Assembly (NCBI RefSeq): GCF_032118995.1
Contig: NC_092648.1
Span: forward strand, 3,611,001-3,675,000
Direction: 5' to 3'
Source: Asterias amurensis
Lineage: Eukaryota; Echinodermata; Asteroidea; Forcipulatida; Asteriidae
Length of the DNA stretch: 64,000 nucleotides
Shown here: one piece after another, positions 56,901 to 64,000 of the stretch
Layout: the number at the start of each line of letters is the position of its first letter
How positions within the stretch are numbered: position 1 is the stretch's first letter
The notes under the pieces: model-generated
Told to the model about the DNA's origin: nothing
Database searches by the model: none
The model's input: only the letters and a program-made list of their open reading frames with translations
Position numbers and translations under genes: made by a program

Positions 56901-59900
56901 CTCCTATGTCAACTCGTGCCAAATTGTGTAGACTTAGATAGAATTGGATTGCCCGACCCACTGATAAGCAATTGTTATTTAGGCCTTCTGGCCACAGTCC
57001 TCTGCAATCCTCACATTCCTGAAGATGGCCAGATCCGAATTGACAGCTCTGGCTACGGCTACAGCCGGATTGCCGCGTCATCATGCATTAAAGTATAGGA
57101 TGCGACATCCCTGGCAACAATTGTAGCCGCAGCCGTAGCCACCAATTCGGACACGGGCGAAGACTTTGATGTCAAAAGGGTTTAGGAAATGCAGGCAATA
57201 TGGCGTGATCCATTTGAACGAATCAACATAATTTAAGTGAGGAAAGGTGTGATCTTTAATAAATTCTTGCAGATTTAGTTGAGAAATGTCCAGGGTGGAA
57301 AAGCACTAACCGTGTTGATGCTGTAGAATGGATTATGCACCGTCAGCAAGATGACTCTGTTGGGTGTCTCCTCTGGCATATCAGGGGCATTCTCTCTGAC
57401 AAAATTAACAATCACAAAAACATCAAAAATTTGACAAAACACTTTTTCTTCTAATAAATGTTTAAATATTTTTTTGAAATAGTATGTCCCAGAAAACAAA
57501 CGACGCAAGGTCTGAATTGATGACAACAGCTTAATAATAAAGTCCTAGCGTTTTGTGAAATCGGTTAAAGGAACATTACAAAATTGGTTTTTGCTAACAA
57601 AACAGTTGCTGGCAGTGTAAGCAATTTATGTAATCCACCATACACATAAACTGACAAACCTGTAGAAGTTTGAGATCGATCGGCCATCTGGGTCACGAGA
57701 GAATAGTGAAAAACCGATTACAAATTCTGCATTGCATCGATGCCAAAATAAAAATGAATAAAACGCTCACTGAGCGATAAACTCCAAACGCGAAGTTTGA
57801 TTATTTCTTTCTCATCAAATATGACATTTCAGATAGAAATATTTCAAGGGATGTTTTCAACTATCATCATCATTAGACCGTGTAAGTTTGATGTAAATCT
57901 GTGATCTTCATGTTTTTTGTTTCTTACCAATTCTGTAATGTTCCTTTAACATAAATACAAATGGACACCTTACCCTGGTCTCTTGATCCTCTTACTGGTA
58001 GAGAAGTTAATCATAGCCGGGGAACCAGCTACATTAATCACATTCTCTGGATGATTCTGTGTACAGAAAGAAACCTTTTTTTAATGACTAGTTCTTAAAT
58101 AGCGCATTTTACAATATTGTATCATTGCGCTTTACATTGGGCCAATAACATTCCTTTGATCTGTCTCAGCTCCCTGGGGAGTATATAGCTGCTGTGGAAC
58201 TCGAACACAAAAAAGTATGAAATAGAACGGAAATTCTTTTTCGCCTGTCAGATACCTGCATTAGGAAGATCAAGAAATAAAAATATTTAAATTTGTTACA
58301 TTTGTAATGCACCCTCTCCATTGGAAGATGCTCGTATGTGCGAATAGCAATACAAAATTCACATAAATCCATCCAAAAGCACATCATATACAATATTTCA
58401 ATACAGCATACACATGATAAAAATACACACAATATATTAAGAAACATACAAATGCAATATGAAATTTCATGTCATAATGTTCAAGAACAGACACCCTTAC
58501 TCATTAAAAGGGTAAACACGACAATCAAATATACAGTAAAATAAACAATCAAACATGTCAAACACACAGTAAAATTAACAGTCAATATGTCAAATACACA
58601 GTAAAATTAACAGTCAATATGTCAAATACACAGTAAAATTAACAGTCAAACTTGTCAAATACACAGTAAAATTAACAATCAACATTTCAAAAACACAGTA
58701 AAATTAAAAATCAACATGAAAAATACACAGTAAATTGACAATGAAAATAGAGTACAACATGGCAATGCACACATTAATAATCAACATAAAGAAATATAGA
58801 CAGATACAGTGCAGATTCAGTGCTTGTTAAAATGGCAAGACATATTCACCCAAAAAGCAAAGGGCACTTGTATGAGGGCAATGTAAAACCCATAAAGGAA
58901 CACGTTGCCTTGGATCGGACGAGTTGGTCAAAACAAAAGCGTTTTTAACCGTTTTTTATATAATGCATATGGTTGAAAAGATGTTTTAAAAGTAGCATAC
59001 AATTATCCACACAAGTTTGCCTTGAAATTGCGTGGTTTTCCTTCTACTGTGCGAACTAACACGGTCGGCCATTTATGGGAGTCAAAATTTTGACCCCCAT
59101 AAATGGCCGACGTGTTAGTCGACGAGGTAAAAGGAAAACCACGCAATTTCGAGGCATGTTTGTGTGGATCATTGTATTCTACTTTTACAACATCTTTCTA
59201 CCCATATGCATTTTATAAAAAACGGTTACAAACGTTTTTCAAAGACCAACTCGACCGATCCAAGGCAACGTGTTCCTTTAAAGGAACATTTCAAGAAGCA
59301 CCAAGACAATGACAAGGGGTACCATGGCAATACCGTAGGGCACCCAGTCATTTACAAGGGGTGCAAAGGCAAAGACAAGGGGCATAAAGACATTGCAAGG
59401 GGCATTATGGCAATGTCAAGGGGCACCCAGGCAATGATGAGGGGCATGTTCTTGTAAAAAACGAGACAGTTTTCCCTACATCATGTAAGGGCACCTCGAT
59501 GAAAGAAACATAAATTTGTACTGGAACATTTCAAGGGGCACCCAGGCAATGATTAGGGGCATAGAGCTAATTGCCTCTATGCCCTATATCAGGGCTGAGC
59601 ATCCCTTGGAAATTAATTTCAAAATTGAAACTTGTTTTTACCTGGGTGTATTCCACACAGCCGGTGGACGCCTCCATGTCTTCAAACTCTACCAGGGCCT
59701 GGCCTTTGCCCGCCATGGTGTACACAAAGCTGCAATCAAACAACAAACCCAGGCTATATTTTAAACCCAACCGAATCAAACATAAATAAACCAAGCTATA
59801 TTAAAAAATATCACAAACAATGCAGCTATCGATTTCACCAAACTCATCCTTAGGATTAATCTTAGGACTTTGGACGAGTTGAGCCCCGCATCCAAATACG

Positions 59901-62900
59901 TAGGAAGCATTGAACCCATCCTAAGTTAGAACGGGTTACTCGTCCTAACTCAAGTTAGAGTTCCTAGATTAATCCTAGAGTTTTGTGAAATCGGCTGCAG
60001 GACTGACAAAAGACGCAATAAAGGAAAGCAATAAGTAACAGCGGCCAAAAGGCAATTTTCTAAACAACTTTTTGGTCAGCCTGATCATCTACAAAGTACA
60101 TGTTCTTAATTACTTCTGAACACAGTTGTACCACACAGCCTGTGCAAGAGACCAGTTTCTTGTTAACTATGTACATCTCTGCTACGTTTTTCATTCTTAA
60201 CTGTTTCTTCTTCACAAGCTGAACAAATATTCATTAATTTTACCTGATGGGTCCAAAGAACTGCAGTGCTTCAACCAGGTCACCATCTGTCACCCTGTCG
60301 CTCAATCCCCTGACGTGGACCACCTTGGACGCCATGAGTTTATGGTCATCTTCAAATCGATCCTGGAAGATAAAAGATCACAGAAGACACCAAATAAATC
60401 AAAATGAATTATGGAAAAACTATTTATACCTTATTACAATTTGGTAAAAGCGTGCACTTGGAACTTGCTAGGGTTCTCGGGAAATAACACAAATCCACAG
60501 GAAGCTCTGGTTGGATAGAATCCTACATGTACAACCCACCCTCCTATACACTGGTATCACAGACTGAGTGTTACAAAGTACCAATTATTGCATGTGTACA
60601 GTTGGCTATATATTTACTCCATTTGTACCACCCGCCCACTGGAAATATGTGAACTTGATTGCCTTACACTGTGGACTATACATGTACATAGGGGTAGGTC
60701 TCCATGCAGTCTCCTGTGGCACTTTGTGGAAAGAGCCAGCTAGGCAGGAGAGTACATTGCTAGAGGCTTGTGTACCGTGGACTTTGTCTCCACAGTCTCC
60801 TGTATGGTATTTTGTGGTTGAAAGAGTCAACTGGGCAAGAAGAGCTTAATAATAGTTGTCTTTAATAAACCTGCTCAACTACTTAGCTGCTCAACTGTTC
60901 AAAGCTAGAACATAGAAGGATGGCACAACCACACCCGACAAAATCTCACAGCGCTTGATAACTGTGTGACCTACCCCCTCCCCCCCCTAGCCCAAATCAA
61001 GGATACTTACAGGTGTATAACAATGGTCATACATACTGTCATGCCTGTGTTTTTTGCACACACTTCTCCATGTGCACAATGTACTTGTTCGCATGCAAAC
61101 TGATGTACATGCACAATGGGAGGCATCACTCAGAGTCTGTTCACATGTGGAGTCCCATGAGGAGGACATGTTGTGATGTGAACTACCCACTAGTCTACTT
61201 CATGTGGTTGGAAAAAGTGGCACCACAGACCAAACACAATCTACATTGCACTACAGTGTATACCATGTGTATTCTGCATGCTCTATTATATTCTAATGCC
61301 TATAGTTTTCTTGTGTTACACATTATACTAATGTGTAGTAGGAATTGTGTATGGGCGTTCACTTTCCCCATGATGCTTGTCCTTATTATGTAACAGAGCA
61401 ACACTAGATTTAGTCTGGAGGAATTTTAACTGAGCATTTACATGTGACTGAGCAAGCCATTGTTCAAGTCCAACTCTCAAATGGCTTCAGGCATGACAGA
61501 CCAGACCATAACTCCATGGACAGACTAGGCAGTTTGGCTGGAGTGTGACCTGAATGCATACAGTATACAACTCCATACCATATTGTTTGGACCATGACAA
61601 GATTGGAATGCCTGACCCAATGAAAAGCAACATTGTTGTTCAGGTCTGTACTGTATGTACGTACAACCATCAACCATGGAAGAGTACAATGTATTGCCCC
61701 AATCATTCAAATCATTAACTGTGGCAATTGAACACTACATGTAAGGGTTTGGGACTGGGGTTTAAAAAAGACAATAACTGAATCACAAACAAACATCACT
61801 GCTTTGCAATCTCCTTTTGGGAATTGAACAATACATGTAAGGGTTTGGGACTGGGGTTTAAAATGACAATAACTGAATCACAAACAAACATCACTTGCTT
61901 TGCAATGTCCTTTTGGAAAATGGACACACAACAAAAATGTAGGAATGTCTTAAATTAGTTAAAAGACCACACAAAGAATGTACAGATCTATGTTCCACTT
62001 GGGGGCTTTGCTTAGACAATAAATGGATAATATAACCTATATGCCAATCTGTTAGTTAAAACTCTGAACTCTTTCCAAGTGGGGCTAGTTCATTGTTGCA
62101 AAGCTTATAAAATAGGAATAGAGAACATATGAAAAAGGTTTGCCAACTAGCAAACAAAAAACCCAACCTTATCCACTGGTGTAATGTTTGGTTAGCCTCA
62201 CAACTACATGATATAAATCAAAGTTAGGGCTCAAATTTGGGGACAAGACCACAGGGCTTGTAAATAAGTTTAAATTAATGCACCTCACTTTTTTTTTTAC
62301 AAGAACAGAAATGATTTTACATGAAAAAATATACACATTTTAACATTAATTGTTTTAACTTGTACAAGCACAAAGAGAAGTTTTAAATCTCAATTGTTTT
62401 ATGGGTTTCTTTAAAGGCAGTGGACACTATTGGTAATTGTCAAAGACTAGCCTTCACACATGGTGTATCTCAACATATGCATTAAATAACAAACCTGTGA
62501 AAATTTGAGCTCAATCGGTCATCAAACTTGCGAGATAATAATGAAACAAAAAACACCCTTGTCACATGAAATTGTGTGTGTTTAGATGGTTGATTTCGAG
62601 ACCTCAAGTTCTAAATCCCAGGTCTCAAAATAAAATTCGTGGAAAATTACTTCTTTCTCGAAAACTATGGCACTTCAGAGGGAGTCGTTTCTCACAATGT
62701 TTTATACCATCAACCTCTCCCCATTACTCGTCACCAAGAAAGGTTTTATGCCAATAATTATTTTGAGTAATTACCAATAGTGTCCACTGCCTTTAACTTG
62801 AACAAGCACAAAGAGAAGTTTTAAATCTCAATTGTTTTATGGGTTTCTTTAAAGATATTTTACAGAGTTTAACAATATTATACCTCACGTCCGGTCCCCT

Positions 62901-63446
62901 ACAAATTTAAATTACCAACGCAAGTGTGTTGACCTGCTTTCCAGTTCAATTTATTTTATTAATTACCAAAATAAAAAGTCAAAGTGTGGTATGGAAATTC
63001 AAACAGATTAGGCCTATTATTAATATTAATAATCTGTTTTCCATACCACACACTTTTTATTTTGTTCAGTAAGGTACATCAAGGGAAATTCGTTCCTTCA
63101 TGGCTATTAAATGATAGAGAACATTAGCAGTAAATTCAAGTGACTGTTATTTGCTTTTGAGGGAACAATACAAGGTGTACAATAAAGCGCCCTCTACCTT
63201 CAAGTTCAGACCAAGACGCTATGCAAGCCAATGTCATTGTTGTCACCGACGAAAAAACTAGTCACGCCAATTTTACAAGGAAGAAAACCCAATTTTATGA
63301 ACACTTTGCATCCTCAAAATTAAGCTCAACTACATCTACAACATTAAAGCATTCAAATTGTATATTACCCTTGTGCCAGACTGCACTCCTCGCCCGCCGA
63401 CCTCGGTTCGTTGACGTTTGGTAGCGTGTCCCTCAAAAGAAGCCAT
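41948..63446 (-). CDS. HNRNPL: Heterogeneous nuclear ribonucleoprotein L, complete
   Basis: Sixteen coding exons on the minus strand, in order: 63369-63446, 60244-60362, 59642-59729, 57974-58056, 57311-57395, 56664-56749, 56130-56226, 55592-55664, 50424-50522, 49082-49413, 48040-48161, 45757-45887, 44909-44982, 44575-44632, 43624-43719, 41948-42006. All phases agree, giving 559 residues. Four RRM domains, as in hnRNP L/LL: RRM1 about 39-112 (VVHVRGL), RRM2 about 135-213 (VILLTVHNPFYSINT, RIVIFRKNGIQSMVEF), a Gly/Pro/Gln-rich linker, RRM3 about 350-423 (IVMVYNINLDKMNCEKLF), RRM4 about 470-553 ending YPYTFKLCFS. The family binds CA-rich RNA and regulates splicing in the nucleus. Two introns are U12-type AT-AC (56227-56663 and 44983-45756). 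The unusually short N-terminus lacks the long Gly-rich lead of vertebrate hnRNP L. Confidence 0.96.
42091..42477. mobile_element. TTAA-type MITE, family 1 (copy 2, intact ends)
   Basis: Left TTAAAGGCAGTGGACACTAT and right AGTGTCCACTGCCTTTAA give TTAA on both sides of near-perfect inverted ends. The central palindrome is at 42255-42300. It lies in the last HNRNPL intron. Confidence 0.88.
42575..42700 (-). repeat. tRNA-headed SINE, type 2
   Basis: The minus strand contains AGATAGCTCAGTTGGTGAGT and GGTCATTGGTTCAAATCCTG, the type-2 head. Confidence 0.55.
43102..43278. repeat. GGGCACCAAGGCA-family repeat
   Basis: GAAAGGGCAAGGGCACCAAG at the left and CCTCCGTGAAGTATCAGGCC at the right, with the conserved AAATTGTAAATTTCCACTGG middle (compare 46624-46805). 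Confidence 0.7.
44175..44520 (+). repeat. tRNA-headed SINE, type 1, with long tail
   Basis: The head AGCCAACTGGTCAAGAGCAA is followed by GTGGGTGCGAATCCCAGTCG and a longer body ending GTAAAGCGCTTTGATCTCAT. That ending is shared with the CGCTTTACATTGGGCC remnant near 58128. Confidence 0.6.
44983..45756 (-). other. U12-type AT-AC intron of HNRNPL (before RRM4)
   Basis: Read on the minus strand, the intron begins ATATCCTTTGAATAT at 45756 and ends CGACAC with AC at 44984-44983. CTTTAAC, a U12 branch match, is at 45000-44994, about 11 nt from the acceptor. The split codon C|GT gives Arg and yields AAAKNRLQRPSHVLHFYNA, aligned with AAKNRIQHPSNVLHFFNA of vertebrate hnRNP L. No GT-AG boundary restores this. 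Confidence 0.93.
45096..45268. mobile_element. CCCAATTTCATAGAG MITE (diverged, inside the AT-AC intron)
   Basis: Begins GGGCCCGATTTCAGATAACT and ends GCAGCTCTATAAAATTGGGT, with TGCTTAACA and ATGTGACAGCTGGTAAGCAT inside. It lies in the U12-type intron. Confidence 0.6.
46000..46580. repeat. AT-rich array of GGCAATAAAAATTACAT units
   Basis: Irregular 25-60-bp units of the form GGCAATAAAAATTACAT...GCATATAATTGGCAA recur through this stretch and again at 46840-46960 as AATTGGCAATAACAA. Intronic in HNRNPL. Confidence 0.7.
46624..46805. repeat. GGGCACCAAGGCA-family repeat (full copy)
   Basis: AGGGCTGTATGCTTCGTTTT to CCTCCGTGAAGTATCAGGCC. It includes the local palindrome GGAGGCAATCGCCTCC. A second full copy lies at 47552-47727. 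Confidence 0.7.
47065..47365 (-). repeat. tRNA-headed SINE, type 1 (near full length)
   Basis: On the minus strand: head TGGCCGAGCAGTTAAAGAGC, a B box in GTGTGGGTTCGAATCCTGGT, body GGTAGTGCTTTCTGCTCTAC, GGGGTAACCCTGTTTCAGCC, tail CACCTTGAAGTGGCCTTCAG. The 49925-50220 copy is nearly identical in the opposite orientation. Confidence 0.75.
48198..48475. mobile_element. TTAA-type MITE, family 1 (truncated)
   Basis: Left part GCCATTGGACACTATTGGTA and interior with palindrome GAGACCTCAGATTTAG. The right end stops at TTTTTATCTCCC and abuts the duplicated exon fragment. Confidence 0.65.
48495..48552 (-). pseudogene. Decayed duplicate of an HNRNPL exon end and its donor
   Basis: On the minus strand, about 58 bp encode NCGKLSNRMCSFGNIFK followed by a GTGAGG donor. 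The true exon end, 49082 and upward, encodes NCEKLFNLMCPFGNIFK followed by GTAATG. The copy is preceded by CCAAGCCTTTGAACTG, not an acceptor, and by a SINE head, so it has lost the upstream part of the exon. Confidence 0.8.
48629..48845 (-). repeat. Tandem 93-bp repeats containing a SINE head
   Basis: AGCAGGAACTCCTGCAGTAG, then AAAACTGGCCCCAATTGCTT, GAGTGAACCAGACCGCTCGG and CACAGCACGCCACATG occurs twice almost identically, with a third partial copy on each side. GCTCGGCC and GGTTCACTCGA are pieces of the type-1 SINE tRNA-like head. Confidence 0.8.
49845..49915 (-). repeat. tRNA-like remnant
   Basis: On the minus strand GCTTGGCTCAGTGGTTTCTT and GAGCCCGGTTCGAATCCCTG resemble tRNA D-arm and T-arm. 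The intervening sequence is not a proper anticodon arm, so it is a SINE fragment. Confidence 0.45.
49925..50220 (+). repeat. tRNA-headed SINE, type 1 (near full length)
   Basis: Head ATGGCCGAACGGTTAAGAGC, a broken B box at GATGGTTTTCGTGAC, body and tail as in the 47065-47365 copy. Confidence 0.75.
50567..50943. mobile_element. TTAA-type MITE, family 1 (variant centre)
   Basis: Left TTAAAGACACTGGACACCAT, right ACCAATAGTGTCCAGTGCCT. The central palindrome here is AAAGGCTTCAGGCCTGAAGC, unlike the CTCAAATTC palindrome in other family-1 copies. It lies in the 5-kb HNRNPL intron. Confidence 0.85.
51350..53600. other. Unique intronic block with a terminal AATAAA
   Basis: This part of the HNRNPL intron between exons 55592-55664 and 50424-50522 has no member of the window's repeat families. 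On the plus strand it is T-rich, resembles a 3' UTR, and carries AATAAA near 53552 followed by T/G-rich sequence. Two modest plus-strand frames (51652-51882, 52060-52371) lack convincing codon pattern. Confidence 0.3.
56227..56663 (-). other. U12-type AT-AC intron of HNRNPL (inside RRM2)
   Basis: On the minus strand the intron starts ATATCCTTT at 56663 and ends CTCGTTTAC with AC at 56228-56227. ACCTTAAC, a perfect U12 branch core, lies at 56247-56240, about 12 nt before the acceptor. The codon GA|G closes to Glu and reads QSMVEFDTIESATKAKKAL, the RRM2 RNP1 strand and following helix. Confidence 0.95.
57562..57953. mobile_element. TTAA-type MITE, family 3
   Basis: TTAAAGGAACATTACAAAAT at the left and TTCTGTAATGTTCCTTTAA at the right form inverted ends with TTAA at both borders. 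Interior phrase GAAGTTTGAGATCGATCGGC. Intronic in HNRNPL. Confidence 0.85.
58500..58745. repeat. Tandem repeat of about 33 bp
   Basis: Around six to seven units of ACACAGTAAAATTAACAGTC followed by AATATGTCAAAT. Confidence 0.85.
58893..59281. mobile_element. TTAA-type MITE, family 4, with long central palindrome
   Basis: Ends AAAGGAACACGTTGCCTTGG and CCAAGGCAACGTGTTCCTTT. At the centre, ACACGGTCGGCCATTTATGG pairs with CCATAAATGGCCGACGTGTT around CAAAATTTTG. The right border TTTAAAGG contains TTAA; the left is ATAAAGG, probably mutated. Confidence 0.8.
59283..59600. repeat. Expanded GGGCACC.AGGCAATG repeat
   Basis: A local multiplication of GGGGCACCCAGGCAATGA/AAGGGGCATTATGGCAATG units related to the GGGCACCAAGGCA family, ending CTATGCCCTATATCAGGGCT. 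Confidence 0.6.
60363..63368 (-). other. First HNRNPL intron
   Basis: No exon was seen. It contains a 100-bp direct duplication (61735-61800 and 61825-61900, ACATGTAAGGGTTTGGGACT and following), a family 1 MITE (62411-62796), and an inverted repeat at about 62985-63058 (TCAAAGTGTGGTATGGAAAT with TTTTCCATACCACACACTTT). Confidence 0.5.
62411..62796. mobile_element. TTAA-type MITE, family 1 (copy 3, intact ends)
   Basis: TTAAAGGCAGTGGACACTAT at the left, AGTGTCCACTGCCTTTAA at the right. Flanked outside by a roughly 60-bp direct repeat (62355-62414 and 62792-62852). Confidence 0.88.
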
Positions 63447-64000
63447 GTTTTTAGCTTGTGGCTGATGCATGACGTCACTGAACAGCCGTCGGCTGTTTTT
63501 CACTTTAATTTATGTACAGCGCCCTCTAGCGTTGGCGTTGTGTATTTTTGTATTATTTTAATTTGGGGGCGGGGGAGGGGGGGGGGCAAGTTTCCTTAAA
63601 AAAACTAAGTACAGAATTTATTAAAGGGGAAATTTTCAAGTTTCAATCTAAAATGGAAAACACTTCAGTTCAGGTAGAGACTGAAAAGCCAACCCACAAG
63701 CACATTGCAAAGCTGCAGTCCAAGGTGGGATTTGAACCAGGGTCCATGGAGGTGAAAGAATTCAACCAAAATGAGTAAAAACAATAAGAAACTTGAAGTT
63801 TGAATTCCTTTGTAACTTTTTTATTATAGTTTTTATTTTTGCTAAAGCTTCGAGACCAAAGTTAGACTTTCTTGAATTTAGTATATACATTATCCTCTAT
63901 AATATACACAGTTTATGATACAAGTTTTTGAAAAATTATATTAAAGTTGCATTTTTAAGCAACATCTGAAAAAGGAAAAAGAACAATAAAAAAACACCCC
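63447..64000 (-). promoter_or_regulatory. HNRNPL upstream region
   Basis: A perfect cAMP-response element TGACGTCA is at 63470-63477, and a CTCF-like ACAGCGCCCTCTAGCGTTGG at 63516-63535, within 100 bp of the start codon. A G-tract follows at 63565-63587. A tRNA-like fragment (GTGGGATTTGAACCAGGGTC) is at 63724-63743. The remaining sequence to the edge is AT-rich and unassigned. Confidence 0.5.

Noticed and set aside
61013..61393. 126-residue plus-strand Cys/His/Met-rich frame
   Set aside because: In the first HNRNPL intron. Composition reflects ACATG/CATGT-rich sequence, and there is no splice support or domain pattern.

Overview
This window is from a metazoan nuclear genome. Genes are split into many small exons by repeat-laden introns, and there are no bacterial features. 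A Spec3/Stum-family gene, abundant tRNA-headed SINEs and several dense families of short inverted-repeat elements suggest an echinoderm. A sea star is my best guess, but that is inference from repeat character, not proof. Gene models below were assembled by hand from splice sites, reading phase and protein-family resemblance.

Layout. (1) 416-2089 (+): the last three coding exons of an unrecognised gene cut by the left edge. (2) 4183-5670 (+): a candidate two-exon small gene, not recognised, whose intron contains an exon of the opposite-strand gene. (3) 5126-8650 (-): MRPL48, a mitochondrial large ribosomal subunit protein (last segment not found). (4) 9347-16029 (+): MOCS3/UBA4, complete in 12 coding exons and divergent from MRPL48 across a roughly 200-bp shared promoter. 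(5) 18998-20990 (-): a small protein with one PH domain, whose 3' end runs into a minisatellite and whose intron holds a foldback element. (6) 23450-33236 (+): a Spec3/Stum-family membrane protein in three exons with a 7.1-kb first intron. (7) 33237-41947: a gene-poor stretch with repeats and AT-rich unique blocks. (8) 41948-63446 (-): HNRNPL-like RNA-binding protein, complete in 16 coding exons.

The genes do not form an operon. MRPL48 and MOCS3 share a promoter region. MOCS3 supplies the activated sulfur carrier used for tRNA thiolation and molybdenum cofactor. HNRNPL regulates splicing.

The most striking signal is four minor-class (U12-type) introns in two genes. Two AT-AC introns lie in HNRNPL; one AT-AC and one GT-AG intron lie in MOCS3. 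Each has the near-invariant donor core (ATATCCTTT or GTATCCTTT), a CCTTAAC-like branch site 10-20 nt from the acceptor, and a reading frame that only closes if those unusual boundaries are used. Other notable items are a tandem duplication of the MOCS3 terminal exon, a decayed duplicate of an HNRNPL exon end, a TTAA-flanked MITE family with interchangeable central palindromes, and an 829-bp foldback element with an 8-bp target duplication.
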